A stretch of DNA of 64,000 nucleotides from Micromonospora sp. NBC_01796 (GCF_035917455.1 NZ_CP109078.1:8292001-8356000); one strand, 5' to 3'; counted from the stretch's first letter, positions 8,401-16,807 are shown. Translations and numbers: made by a program. The notes: generated by a model from the letters alone, not told the origin.

Positions 8401-8826
8401 ATGTCGAGCTGGTACGAGTCCCGGATCGACCGCCAGATCCGCGAGGCGCAGGAGCGGGGCGAGTTCGACAACCTCCCCGGTGCCGGCAAGCCCCTCCCCG
8501 ATCGCGGCACCCCCTACGACGAGGACTGGTGGATCAAGGCCTGGATCCGGCGGGAGAACCTCACCGGGCTGGCGCCGACCTCGCTGCGGCTGCGCAAGGA
8601 AGCCGAAGACCTGGTACGCACCCTGACCGGAAAACCGTCGGAACAGGCGGTACGGGACAGCGTCGCGGATCTCAACGAGCGGATCCGGCGGGCCCGGCAG
8701 GGACTGGTCGACGGACCACCCGTACTGCTCGACACCTTCGATCCGGACGAGGTGGTCGAGATCTGGCGGGAGCAGCGGACCCGTCCCGGCGACTCTGCCA
8801 GCAAAAATGGTGCAGTTGGCGCCTGA
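8401..8826 (+). CDS. DUF1992 (DnaJ-homologue subfamily C member 28-like) protein
   Basis: This 141-residue protein carries the DUF1992 core: SRIDRQIREAQERGEFDNLP, then GAGKPLPD and the W-rich stretch DEDWWIKAWIRREN. In eukaryotes this module occurs in DNAJC28; in bacteria it stands alone and its function is unknown. It is soluble and highly charged, and has no signal peptide. The C-terminus adds RRARQGLVDGPPVLLDTFDPDEVVEIWREQR. The frame starts at ATG 8401, following AGGTGAGCG (8390-8398). It is probably monocistronic, and the next gene has its own leaderless-type start. Confidence 0.88.
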   Translation: MSSWYESRIDRQIREAQERGEFDNLPGAGKPLPDRGTPYDEDWWIKAWIRRENLTGLAPTSLRLRKEAEDLVRTLTGKPSEQAVRDSVADLNERIRRARQGLVDGPPVLLDTFDPDEVVEIWREQRTRPGDSASKNGAVGA

Positions 8827-8872
8827 CGTCGCAATCCCCTCTTCCGGAACGGCCTTCCCGCCGTTGGCCGCG

Positions 8873-8886
8873 TACCGTTTCCGCGG
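8873..8886 (+). promoter_or_regulatory. Putative -10 element for a leaderless transcript of the M15-like lipoprotein
   Basis: TACCGT at 8873-8878 lies 7 nt before the GTG at 8886, with no Shine-Dalgarno sequence between. No convincing -35 box is visible. Confidence 0.35.
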
Positions 8887-9620
8887 TGCGACGCCGTCCC
8901 CACGGGCTGATCCCGGTGCTCCTGCTGGCCCTCGCGGTCGGCGGCTGCGGCACTCCGGCACCCCGGCCCGGCGCGGGCGCGGGCGCGGGTTCCGGCTCGG
9001 GCGCGACGTCGCCGTCCGGGACGGCGAGCACCGGCACCCCGGCACCACCCGCTTTCAGCTCCGAGATCACCACGGTGACCGCCACCGAACTCGGGGCGAG
9101 CTGGCGACCCGGCTGCCCGGTCGGTCCGGCCGATCTCAGAACGCTGAAGCTGAGCTACTGGGGCTTCGACGGCCAGTCCCACCTCGGCACGATCGTCGTG
9201 CACCGTACGGTGGCCGACGAGGTTGTCGGCGTGTTCGCCACCCTGTACCGCGAACGGTTCCCGATCCGTCGACTCACCCCGGTCAGCGACTACGGCGGCA
9301 GCGACGACCGGTCGATGGCCGACGACAACAGCTCCGGGTTCAACTGCCGGGAGGCGGTGGCCGACGGGCCGACGAAGTGGTCCGCGCACGCGTACGGGCA
9401 GGCGATCGACATCAACCCGGTGGAGAACCCGTACCTGGTCGACGGCGACGTGCTGCCGCCCGCGGGCGCCCCGTACGCCGACCGTACGACGGTCGAGGGC
9501 GACGGCCTGGCGGTGCCCGGCGGGACGCTGGTGAAGGCGTTCGCCGGGGCCGGGTGGCAGTGGGGCGGCGAGTGGTCGACCGCGCCGGACTACCAGCACT
9601 TCAGCCGGACCGGCGACTGA
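8886..9620 (+). CDS. M15-like D-alanyl-D-alanine carboxypeptidase lipoprotein
   Basis: This 244-residue exported protein opens with a short basic n-region (VRRRPHG), a hydrophobic stretch and lipobox LAVGGC, followed by a Gly/Ala/Ser/Pro linker of about 35 residues. It is therefore predicted to be anchored outside the membrane by lipid. The catalytic part shows the zinc-ligand pattern of the M15 (VanY/DacC-like) peptidases: SAHAYGQAIDINPVENP supplies H and D, and PDYQHFSRTGD supplies the second His. Such enzymes trim D-Ala or L-Ala-D-Glu bonds in peptidoglycan. The region before the motif (SYWGFDGQSHLGTIVVH) is also typical. GTG 8886 fits the signal peptide. It converges on the nadR-like gene 15 nt away. 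Confidence 0.85.
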   Translation: MRRRPHGLIPVLLLALAVGGCGTPAPRPGAGAGAGSGSGATSPSGTASTGTPAPPAFSSEITTVTATELGASWRPGCPVGPADLRTLKLSYWGFDGQSHLGTIVVHRTVADEVVGVFATLYRERFPIRRLTPVSDYGGSDDRSMADDNSSGFNCREAVADGPTKWSAHAYGQAIDINPVENPYLVDGDVLPPAGAPYADRTTVEGDGLAVPGGTLVKAFAGAGWQWGGEWSTAPDYQHFSRTGD

Positions 9621-9635
9621 GCCGGGTCCGGCCGC

Positions 9636-10772
9636 TCAGCGGGAACGGTCGGCACCCGCCTCGGCCAGCGGCGGAGCGAGCCGCCAGCCGCCAGCCACCA
9701 GGTCGGCGCAGGCGGACCGGGCCGTGGCGAGACGCACCTCGGGCGGCCCCGTCAGTTCGCGTACGGGCACCCCGGTGTCGCGCAGCACCTCCCGGAACCG
9801 CCCGGTCATCCAGGCGCGCAGGTGCTCCCCGTCACGCAGGCCGTCGTCCTCGAACGGCACACCCTCGTGGTCGGTGAGCAGGTAGAGGTCGGGGCGCCGG
9901 GCGGCGGCGAGCGTCGCCACGGACGGGGAGCCCAGGTAGCGCTCCTCCCAGACCGCGGTGGCAGCCGCGTCGGTGTCACACACCAGGATCGGTCCGCCGG
10001 ACCGGGCCGCGTCGTCCTCGGCCCGATTCTGGGTCTCGGCCACCTCGACGAAGTCCTCCCGCGACCAGGTCACGTCGAACACGCTCGCCCCCGGATCGGT
10101 ACGCCGCAACGCGGTGAGCTTGCGCTGGGTCAGCTCACGGCCGAACTCCGGGACCCAGCGGGTCTGCGTCCAGACGCCGCCGTCACCGCGCAACGCCTCG
10201 GCCAGGGCACGGGCCATCGTCGTGGTGCCCGTGGACTCCGCACCGACGACCACCACCCGCCGGGTGAACCAGGCCCGCACCGGCGGGGCCAGGTGCCGCC
10301 ACTGCGACACCGGGTCCGCCCGCACCTTGGTCCCGGACACCCCGATGGTGCTCCGTGCCTGGTCAACGCAGACGTGGGTGGCGGAGAACCGCCTGGCCAG
10401 CTCGTCGCCGTACCGCTCGGAGCTGAACACGGCGTCCACCGGACCGTCGAGCGCGGCCCGGAAGACCTGACAGTGCGCGTCCCAGGCCACCGGGTCGGCG
10501 TAGTCGACCGGGTGATCGTCGACGACGCCGACGAACCACACCCACGGCGTGCTCGCGTGCACCTCGCGCAGCCAGTCCAGCCGCAGTTCGAGCGGAATCG
10601 ACTCCACACTCGACGGTGCCACCACCACGGTCACCCGGTCGCAGGCCGCCGCGGCGGTGGCGATCAGGTGATGGTGGCCGGCGTGCGGCGGGTAGAACTT
10701 GCCCACCACCAGACCGTGCCCGAACCGGCTCTCGGCGGCCGGACGGTCGGGGCGGGGCGCAGGTGCGCTCAT
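9636..10772 (-). CDS. nadR: NadR-like bifunctional NMN adenylyltransferase / nucleoside kinase
   Basis: This 378-residue protein has a nucleotidyltransferase domain (residues about 18-170) with GLVVGKFYPPHAGHHHLI, a KFxPxHxGH signature, and a late ISGTK-like VSGTKVRADP. A P-loop kinase-like domain (about 180-370) follows. In NadR these steps make NAD from nicotinamide riboside via NMN. The P-loop reads VVVGAESTGTTTMARALAEA: the usual lysine of GxxxxGK[ST] is Thr, so the kinase half is non-canonical. There is no N-terminal DNA-binding domain, unlike enterobacterial NadR. It overlaps pnuC by four bases (ATGA), so uptake and salvage are made together. Confidence 0.85.
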   Translation of the reverse strand: MSAPAPRPDRPAAESRFGHGLVVGKFYPPHAGHHHLIATAAAACDRVTVVVAPSSVESIPLELRLDWLREVHASTPWVWFVGVVDDHPVDYADPVAWDAHCQVFRAALDGPVDAVFSSERYGDELARRFSATHVCVDQARSTIGVSGTKVRADPVSQWRHLAPPVRAWFTRRVVVVGAESTGTTTMARALAEALRGDGGVWTQTRWVPEFGRELTQRKLTALRRTDPGASVFDVTWSREDFVEVAETQNRAEDDAARSGGPILVCDTDAAATAVWEERYLGSPSVATLAAARRPDLYLLTDHEGVPFEDDGLRDGEHLRAWMTGRFREVLRDTGVPVRELTGPPEVRLATARSACADLVAGGWRLAPPLAEAGADRSR

Positions 10773-11446
10773 GCGGTCACCGTGGCGCCCACCGGGCCGG
10801 GTCCTGCCGACCGTTCGCGCAGGTCGGCCCGCCATGCCCGCCACCCGAGTCCGCACAGCCCGAGGAATCCGACGTACAGGATCGCGGTCAGCCACAGGCC
10901 CTTGTAGCCGTAGAGCGGGATGTAGACCAGGTCGACCGCCGCCCACAACCACCAGCTCTCCACCAGCTTGCGCGCCTGGCCGTACGTCGCGAGCAGGGAG
11001 AGTGCGGTGGTGAACGCGTCCGGCAGCGGGACCGTCGAGCCGGTGAAACGATCCAGGAAGAACCAGAGCAGACCGGTGAGCACCACCCCCGCTGTCGCGA
11101 GGCCGGTCCACTCGACCCTCGTGGTGGTACGCACCCCGGTCACGCCGTCCCGTCCGGTGCCCCGGGTCCACTGCCACCAGCCGTACCCGCCGAGCACCAC
11201 GTAGACGATCTGCAGCCCGGCGTCCGCGTAGAGCCCGGCGGACCAGAAGACCACCATCAACAGCAGCACGTTCAGGATGCCGACCGGCCAGTTCGCGACG
11301 TGCTGCCGTACGACGAGCAGCACGCAGAGCATCCCGGTGGCGAACCCGAGCAGTTCCGCCCACGAGGTCGGCGCCCCGAACACCGTCACCGCCGGTGAGT
11401 TGAGCCAGTCCAGCATCGCCTCGTCCGTCCGCTCGGCAGTGGCCAT
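10769..11446 (-). CDS. pnuC: PnuC-like nicotinamide riboside transporter
   Basis: This 225-residue membrane protein has about seven hydrophobic helices and family-typical stretches: WPVGILNVLLLMVVFWSAGL, then YADAGLQIVYVVLGGYGWWQ, then the WWLWAAVDLVYIPLYGYKGL region. PnuC carriers take up nicotinamide riboside by facilitated diffusion, with trapping by downstream phosphorylation. The four-base overlap with the NadR-like gene fits this metabolic-trapping arrangement exactly. The start at ATG 11446 places a short cytoplasmic tail before the first helix. No NAD-responsive regulator or riboswitch was recognised in the 127 nt upstream. Confidence 0.9.
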   Translation of the reverse strand: MATAERTDEAMLDWLNSPAVTVFGAPTSWAELLGFATGMLCVLLVVRQHVANWPVGILNVLLLMVVFWSAGLYADAGLQIVYVVLGGYGWWQWTRGTGRDGVTGVRTTTRVEWTGLATAGVVLTGLLWFFLDRFTGSTVPLPDAFTTALSLLATYGQARKLVESWWLWAAVDLVYIPLYGYKGLWLTAILYVGFLGLCGLGWRAWRADLRERSAGPGPVGATVTA

Positions 11447-11561
11447 ACGCTAACGGAAGCCGTACGGCGTGCCGCGACAAGCCCTCCCCGTACCGCGCGG
11501 TTCCGCGACGGGGCGGACCTTCCTGTCACCGGAACTGATCGCCGGGCTCGGTGCCCAACCG

Positions 11562-11574
11562 TACGATCTTCGGG
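11562..11574 (+). promoter_or_regulatory. Putative -10 element for a leaderless transcript
   Basis: TACGAT at 11562-11567 lies 6 nt before GTG 11574, without a ribosome-binding site. It probably drives the two-gene unit 11574-12913. Confidence 0.4.
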
Positions 11575-12110
11575 TGTCACTCTTCGGCTACTTCATCGTC
11601 GCCCGTCACGTACGACCGCTGCCCGAGCTTCCCTCGATCGAACGGCTCTGCCGGGAGAGTGTCGACGGGATCCGTGCCGGCACGGTCGGTGGTCTCCACA
11701 GCGATGGCGACTGGCAGTTCCTACAGGTCCTGGACGGTGCCGGGCTGGACGTCGCGGACCTGGTGGCCGAGACGGGCGCGCCGGCGCTGAGCGTTTATGT
11801 GATCGAAAGCGCCGTCGGTGTGGTCGGGGGCGCCGCACCGGGCGGCGACGAGTGGTACGGCTGCCTCAACCCGGCGGACGCCGTCAGGGCGTTCGACATG
11901 CCATCCGAACTCGCCGGTTCGGTCGAGCAGACAACCGGGTACGCGGTCCGCTGGGCGGAGTCAGCGGGCCGGACGGCGGATCCGGTAGCGGTCGCCGCAG
12001 CGGTCGATGGGGGTGTCGGTCCCTTCGGCGAGGGAGTGAGATCCTTTGTCGACGGTCTCGGGTTCCGCTTCGGCTTCGTCACGGCCGAAATGGGAAGGAA
12101 GACGTCATGA
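11574..12110 (+). CDS. Conserved hypothetical protein, coupled to the next gene
   Basis: I do not recognise the family of this 178-residue soluble protein. It begins VSLFGYFIVARHVRPLPELP, is acidic and hydrophobic-poor, and contains GGLHSDGDWQFLQVLDGAGL and DEWYGCLNPADAVRAFDMPS. It has no signal peptide and no transmembrane segment. GTG 11574 is preferred over an in-frame GTG 105 nt upstream because a TACGAT -10 box sits directly before it and the upstream codons look non-coding. The last codons overlap the next gene by ATGA, so the two products are probably made together and may interact or act in sequence. Confidence 0.6.
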   Translation: MSLFGYFIVARHVRPLPELPSIERLCRESVDGIRAGTVGGLHSDGDWQFLQVLDGAGLDVADLVAETGAPALSVYVIESAVGVVGGAAPGGDEWYGCLNPADAVRAFDMPSELAGSVEQTTGYAVRWAESAGRTADPVAVAAAVDGGVGPFGEGVRSFVDGLGFRFGFVTAEMGRKTS

Positions 12111-12913
12111 CCGACACACCGAGCCGGGAGGCTCTGCTCGACCACCTGGTCACGACCCGGATCGCCGGACGGGTCGCCACCCCGCGCGACAACAACCTCG
12201 ACCATTTCCGGCGGATGAGCAAGCGCCAACCGCTCTACCTGTTCGGGCTCGAACCCGTGGGCACCTGGACGCCGGCCGAGGTACTGGCACTCATGGTGGA
12301 GCGTTGCGGAGTCTCCCCCGACGTCGGACACGTACGCGGCGACGACACCATCGACCCCGAGCGCACGGTCGAGCGGCTGGAGGCGATGGCCGTGCTCGTA
12401 CGCGACGCCGCCCGGCAGCGGCAACGGGTGCTGGTCGCGACCGGACATCCACACGGGGTGATGTCCATCCACCGCGCGCTGGCGCGGGCACTGCGTACGG
12501 CGGGCTGTTCGCTGCTCTCGGCGGCGGCGGGCTGGGCGCACCCGGACGAGCCGTCCTACCGCAGCCCGCACCGGTCGATCCGGTTCCTCGACGACGTCGC
12601 CGTGCTGACCGACTCCTCCGGTCGGCCGAAGCACACCCATTCCCCGCTGCCGATGGTGGCCATCCTGGAGGCGCTGGAGACCGCCGGCCAGCCGCTGCCC
12701 GAACTGGTCATCGGAGACCACGGGTGGGCCGGTGCGGCCGCGCAGGCCGGGATAGCCACGGTCGGTTTCGCCGACTGCAACGACCCCGCGCTGTTCGTCG
12801 GTGAGGCGGAGGGCCGGGTACGGGTGTGCGTGCCGCTGGACGACAACCTCGATCCGGGCCTCTACGCGCCGCTGACCGCGTACCTGCTGCACCACGCGGG
12901 CCTGGACGGCTGA
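12107..12913 (+). CDS. Phosphatase-like conserved protein
   Basis: This 268-residue soluble protein resembles a group of actinobacterial proteins usually labelled phosphatase. Conserved-looking stretches are RDNNLDHFRRMSKRQPLYLF near residue 26, VLVATGHPHGVMSIHRALAR near 105 and LVIGDHGWAGAAAQAGIATV near 205. The GDxGxAGAAAxAGIxTVGFAD segment looks like the end of a HAD-type or DHH-like Rossmann fold where a small substrate is recognised. I cannot name the catalytic residues with confidence. Its ATG overlaps the stop of the unknown gene at 11574, which implies translational coupling. Confidence 0.55.
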   Translation: MTDTPSREALLDHLVTTRIAGRVATPRDNNLDHFRRMSKRQPLYLFGLEPVGTWTPAEVLALMVERCGVSPDVGHVRGDDTIDPERTVERLEAMAVLVRDAARQRQRVLVATGHPHGVMSIHRALARALRTAGCSLLSAAAGWAHPDEPSYRSPHRSIRFLDDVAVLTDSSGRPKHTHSPLPMVAILEALETAGQPLPELVIGDHGWAGAAAQAGIATVGFADCNDPALFVGEAEGRVRVCVPLDDNLDPGLYAPLTAYLLHHAGLDG

Positions 12914-12940
12914 AGCCGGCCGGTCTTCTTCGACGCGCCG

Positions 12941-13456
12941 CTAGACGGCGTCGGCGGGGCGGCGGGCCACGTCCCGGGCGATCTCGGCGACGATCTCCCC
13001 GTCCTCGTCCGGTTCCTGCTCGACGAAACCAACCGACGCATAGAGCCTGCGGGCCGTGACGTTCGACTGGTCGACGGAGAGTCGGACGGCTGGACAGTCG
13101 GGGCGCTCCATCAGCCAACGCACCAGGCTCAGCACGGCGGCGCGGCCCAGCCCCCTGCCCTGCTGCCCCGCGTCGACGAGCATGCCGCCGAGCCAGTAGG
13201 TCAGGTCGTCGTTGTCATGCCCCCACATCAGGTGACCGACCACCTCCTCGTCCGCGTAGACGGCGAGCGACCGCCACACCCCCTCACGCATGCTGAGCAG
13301 CAGGTATCGGGCTGCCGACGGCGCGACGAAGGCGCGCTGCTCGTCGAGCGGCACGACGTCGGCAACCGCGCGCCAGTTCTCGTCGTCGACCGGCCGCAGT
13401 GTGACCCGCCGGTCCGCTCGGTCCGTCAACCCGTAGTCGATCAAGTCCGTGCTCAT
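12941..13456 (-). CDS. GNAT-family N-acetyltransferase
   Basis: This 171-residue protein has the GNAT fold with the acetyl-CoA-binding signature QQGRGLGRAAVLSLVRWL (Q-x-x-G-x-G/A) at about residue 107. A C-terminal strand/turn, LSVDQSNVTARRLYASVGFV, follows, as in SpeG/BltD-type polyamine acetyltransferases. The N-terminal half (VTLRPVDDENWRAVADVVPL) also fits that group, which acetylates small amines. ATG 13456 gives the expected length; the frame runs upstream without a good start. It is monocistronic and convergent with the phosphatase-like gene. The substrate is not certain. Confidence 0.88.
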   Translation of the reverse strand: MSTDLIDYGLTDRADRRVTLRPVDDENWRAVADVVPLDEQRAFVAPSAARYLLLSMREGVWRSLAVYADEEVVGHLMWGHDNDDLTYWLGGMLVDAGQQGRGLGRAAVLSLVRWLMERPDCPAVRLSVDQSNVTARRLYASVGFVEQEPDEDGEIVAEIARDVARRPADAV

Positions 13457-13619
13457 CCCGGTAGCCTTCCACGCCGCGGATCGGTTTACCGAGCCGAAAA
13501 GAGATCGAAAACTCGCCGCAGCGACGACGTTGCGATGATCTTGGCGGGCCGCCAGCCGGCGCCCAGCGGGCATCTCAGCGCGGTGCCCATTCCTGGCACA
13601 AGACAGGAGCCCTCAGCAC

Positions 13620-15476
13620 ATGCCCGACAAGTTAGACACCTCCCCGAAGGCCGCGGATCCGAACGACGACCACCGGACCGGGTTCAGCCGACGGATGTTC
13701 CTCGGCAGCGGCGCGGCGGTGGCCGGCGCGACGGTGACCACCCTCGCCGTCGCGGAGCCCGCGGCAGCGACCCGCAACGAGCACGACGAACTACTCGACT
13801 CGCTGCCCTCGGTACGCGACATCCCCCGCCGGGCCAGGATCGTCGACTACGAGATCGCCGAACTGATCGTCCTGCTCCGCGCCAACCGGCTGACCTCGGT
13901 CGAGCTGACCAGGGCGTACCTGGAGCGGATCGACCGGCTCAACGGCCCGTTCGAGGTCTACGGCGACAACGGCGGTTACAACGCGTTCGTACGGATCGAC
14001 CGGGTGGGCGCACTCGGTCAGGCCGCGGCGGCGGACAAGCTGCTGCGCAAGGGTTCGCGCTCGGCGCCGCCGCTGTGCGGCATCCCGTTCGGGATCAAGG
14101 ACTCGGTCGGCGTACGCGGGCTGGAGGCCAAGAACGGGACGCACGCGTACGACGGGAACGTGGCGTACCGCGACTCCACGGTGGTCGCCAAGTTGCGAGC
14201 GCAGGGCGCGGTGATCATCGGCCACACGATCGCCTCGGCGTTCTCGGGCTCGATCTCCGGCACCTTCGCCGGCAACGCCTGGAATCCCCGCTTCATCCCG
14301 GGCGGGTCGAGCCAGGGTTCCGGCGTCGCCACCGCCGCCCGGTTGGCGGCGGCAACCATCGGCGAGGAGACCGGTGGCTCGATCATGATGCCGGCCTCGG
14401 CGAACGGCGCCAGCGCCATCAAACCGTCGCTCGGCCTCGTCTCGACCGCCGGGGTGATGCCCCTGTCCCCCGGGTACGACGTGCTCGGACCGATCGCCCG
14501 CTCCGTCCGGGACGCCTCCCTGGTCCTGGCCGCGATCCTCGGCCCCGACCCGGCACCCGACCCGCTCACGCTGTCCGCCCCGAACCCGTTCCCCGCGCTC
14601 CCGGTCGCCGCGCGCAAGGGCAGGTCCCCACTGGCCGGCGTCACCATCGGCATCCCGCAGACCGACTGGATGACCCGCGGTGGAACCGGCACCGCCCCGG
14701 CCGAGACCTACGACGCCGACTACCGGGCGGCGTTCGAGCGGTTCAAGCAGGAGCTGGTCAGGCTCGGTGCGCGGGTCAAGGAGTTCCCCGGCCTGGACGT
14801 CACGGTGCCCGAGAACGACCCCTACTTCCGTACGCCGGACCGGTTGCCGGTGCCGGTGGGTGCCCCGGTGTCACCGGCGACCGCGGTGCTCAGCCCCAAC
14901 CGGTACGAGATCCGCTACTGGCAGGCGGTACAGGCGTTCGCCGACTCCCATCCGGCGAACGCAGAAGCGCTCCGGCGCCAGTTCGGTGACTTCGCCGCGG
15001 CTGCGGCCACGGCCGGTTCGATCCCCGCCTCCGTACGCGACGAGGGCGAACGCCGTCGCCGCGTCCTGCAGGCCAACTACCAGCGGGCGCTGGACGAGGC
15101 CGGGGTCGACTTCATGCTGGTGCTGCCGATCGGCGCCCGGATCGGGCCACGCTCCGGCGGGACCCAGTTGTCGAACTACCGCACCTTCTACCAGCTTCCG
15201 AATGCGCTGACCTGGCCGATGGTCTCGTTCCCGATCGGGTACGACGGCACCGAGGGCCTTCCGATCAACGCCGCCTTCTGGGGTCCGCGGTTCTCCGAGC
15301 CGACCCTGGTCCAGGCCGCGATCGACTACCAGGACCGGTACCCCTCGTACCACCGGGCGGCACCGCCGGACCCGACCTTCGAAGCCCAGCGCAGCCGGGG
15401 GCTGTCGCCCTCGGAGGAGGTCGTACCGCCGGAACTGTCGAACGATCCACTGGTGGCCGAGCGGGCCTGGTCATGA
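13620..15476 (+). CDS. Tat-exported amidase (amidase-signature family)
   Basis: This 618-residue protein begins with a twin-arginine signal: SRRMFLGSGAAVAGATVTTL at about residues 22-42. It is therefore folded in the cytoplasm and exported. The amidase-signature core shows the catalytic lysine in PFGIKDSVGVRG (about 155), the serine-rich PGGSSQGSGVATAARLAAAT (about 225) and the nucleophile region EETGGSIMMPASANGASAIK (about 245). Members hydrolyse amides through a Ser-cisSer-Lys triad. The C-terminal third (YRTFYQLPNALTWPMVSFPI) is also typical. ATG 13620 lies behind GACAGGAG. It overlaps a 59-codon ORF by ATGA. The substrate is unknown; it is probably an extracellular amide or peptide. Confidence 0.92.
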   Translation: MPDKLDTSPKAADPNDDHRTGFSRRMFLGSGAAVAGATVTTLAVAEPAAATRNEHDELLDSLPSVRDIPRRARIVDYEIAELIVLLRANRLTSVELTRAYLERIDRLNGPFEVYGDNGGYNAFVRIDRVGALGQAAAADKLLRKGSRSAPPLCGIPFGIKDSVGVRGLEAKNGTHAYDGNVAYRDSTVVAKLRAQGAVIIGHTIASAFSGSISGTFAGNAWNPRFIPGGSSQGSGVATAARLAAATIGEETGGSIMMPASANGASAIKPSLGLVSTAGVMPLSPGYDVLGPIARSVRDASLVLAAILGPDPAPDPLTLSAPNPFPALPVAARKGRSPLAGVTIGIPQTDWMTRGGTGTAPAETYDADYRAAFERFKQELVRLGARVKEFPGLDVTVPENDPYFRTPDRLPVPVGAPVSPATAVLSPNRYEIRYWQAVQAFADSHPANAEALRRQFGDFAAAAATAGSIPASVRDEGERRRRVLQANYQRALDEAGVDFMLVLPIGARIGPRSGGTQLSNYRTFYQLPNALTWPMVSFPIGYDGTEGLPINAAFWGPRFSEPTLVQAAIDYQDRYPSYHRAAPPDPTFEAQRSRGLSPSEEVVPPELSNDPLVAERAWS

Positions 15477-15652
15477 CGGCCACCGGTCCGTTCCTGACCG
15501 TCGAGTGGCAGCCGCTGCTCAACGCCGGTCTGCCACTGCGCGAGCCGGACGACGAGCCGGCACCCGTACTCACCGTGGAGTGGGGGCCCAAGCTCGGCAC
15601 GAGCTACTACGCGTACGCCGACGACCTCTCCGGGGAGTCGCCGCACCACTGA
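15473..15652 (+). CDS. Small 59-residue protein coupled to the amidase
   Basis: This ORF starts in the ATGA overlap with the amidase stop and ends at TGA 15650-15652, just before a strong terminator, so it belongs to the same transcript. The 59-residue product has an internal repeat: FLTVEWQPLLNAG near residue 7 and VLTVEWGPKLGTS near residue 33. A tail YYAYADDLSGESPHH follows. It is acidic and has no signal peptide or transmembrane helix. I do not know a family for it. The overlap and the repeat argue that it is a real gene rather than chance; a small partner or chaperone of the amidase is one guess. Confidence 0.6.
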   Translation: MTATGPFLTVEWQPLLNAGLPLREPDDEPAPVLTVEWGPKLGTSYYAYADDLSGESPHH

Positions 15653-15664
15653 TCCGACGAACAG

Positions 15665-15711
15665 GTACGGCGGCGGCCCGGTCCAACCAACGGACCGGGC
15701 CGCCGTCGTAC
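15665..15711 (+). terminator. Strong terminator after amidase operon
   Basis: A 20-bp stem (15665-15684 with 15692-15711, one G-U pair) closes a 7-nt loop AACCAAC, 13 nt after the stop of the small ORF. It is the strongest hairpin in this part of the window. Confidence 0.85.
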
Positions 15712-15936
15712 CCCCGAACGGGGCGGCTGCCGCCCGTTTCGACCACTTTTAGGGTGTTTCACCCCCTATATACATCGTACTTTCGGCTAGCTTCCGGCTG
15801 ACTAAACAGGTTATGGTGGCTGCACTGATCGGCCCTAAGCGAACAACCGGTCAGCTCACAGCAACACCGAACGACCTACAACGAACTTTTGTGCAGCACT
15901 TGTCTTGTCCGCGGACGAGGTGCAGGGAGGACCACC
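15712..15936 (+). promoter_or_regulatory. Leader/promoter region of the SigB/F-type sigma gene
   Basis: This non-coding stretch of 225 nt holds a short GGGCGG-CTG-CCGCCC hairpin (15721-15735) and a GGGTG-TTT-CACCC hairpin (15752-15764). These run into an AT-rich TATATACAT (15767-15775) that could serve as a -10. A -35 match is poor. Low GC here contrasts with the flanks, so a promoter is likely, but its sigma class cannot be told. AGGGAGG (15924-15930) is the ribosome-binding site. Confidence 0.4.
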
Positions 15937-16770
15937 ATGACCGCGTCAACCACCACCGAGCAGGACACCACCACAGCGGTAGCCGCCAAAGCAGCGCCGA
16001 AGCTCGACCCGAACGCGCTCACCGACTCGGCCACCGACCTGCTCCTCGCGATGACCGCCCTACCGGCGAAGCACCCCTCCCGCGCCGCCCTGCGCGACCG
16101 GGCCATCGAAGCCTGGCTCCCCCTGGCCAACCACCTCGCCCACCGCTACGGCGGACGCGGCGAACCCACCGACGACCTCACCCAAACCGCCGCCATCGGC
16201 CTCATCAAAGCCATCGACAAATTCGACCCCACCCGCGGCGTCGACTTCGCCGGCTACGCCATCCCCACCATCATCGGCGAACTCAAGCGCCACTTCCGCG
16301 ACCGCACCTGGGACATCCGCGTCCCCCGCCGCCTCCAGGAACTCCGCCTCAGCATCAGCGAAGCCAACAGCACCCTCCTGCAAACCCTCGGCCGCTCCCC
16401 CACAGTCGCCGACATCGCCACCCACCTCAAAGTCACCGAGGAAGAAGTCCTCGAAGGCCTCGAAGGCGCCCGCGCCTACAACGCCGTCTCCCTCTCGACC
16501 CCCACCGGCGACGGCGAACGCGCCACCGAACTCGGCGACATGCTCGGCGGCGAAGACCCCGACTTCGAACAAGCCGAACTCCGCATCGCCCTCGGCCCCG
16601 CACTCGCCACCCTCGACGAGCGGGAACAGAAGATCCTCACCCTCCGCTTCTACGGCAACCTCACCCAATCCCAGATCGCCGACCAGATCGGCGTCTCCCA
16701 GATGCACGTCTCCCGCCTGCTCACCCGCGCACTGACCAAACTCCGCGGACAGCTCAGCGAGACCTACTGA
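15937..16770 (+). CDS. RNA polymerase sigma factor, SigB/SigF/SigG subfamily
   Basis: This 277-residue group 3 sigma factor has region 2 with TAAIGLIKAIDKFDPTRGVD and FAGYAIPTIIGELKRHFRDR. The diagnostic DRTWDIRVPRRLQEL follows at about residues 120-134, then region 3 (LGRSPTVADIATHLKVTEEE) and region 4 (LRFYGNLTQSQIADQIGVSQ, HVSRLLTRALTKLR). This is the stress/sporulation sigma subfamily of Gram-positive bacteria, normally controlled by anti-sigma factors; none is next to it. ATG 15937 lies six nt after AGGGAGG. The first 35 residues are a Thr/Ala-rich tail. The gene is monocistronic, with a hairpin at 16808-16842. Confidence 0.95.
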   Translation: MTASTTTEQDTTTAVAAKAAPKLDPNALTDSATDLLLAMTALPAKHPSRAALRDRAIEAWLPLANHLAHRYGGRGEPTDDLTQTAAIGLIKAIDKFDPTRGVDFAGYAIPTIIGELKRHFRDRTWDIRVPRRLQELRLSISEANSTLLQTLGRSPTVADIATHLKVTEEEVLEGLEGARAYNAVSLSTPTGDGERATELGDMLGGEDPDFEQAELRIALGPALATLDEREQKILTLRFYGNLTQSQIADQIGVSQMHVSRLLTRALTKLRGQLSETY

Positions 16771-16807
16771 GCCTCGAGGGAGGGTCCGGTACAGCGAGAC
16801 GCCGGAT

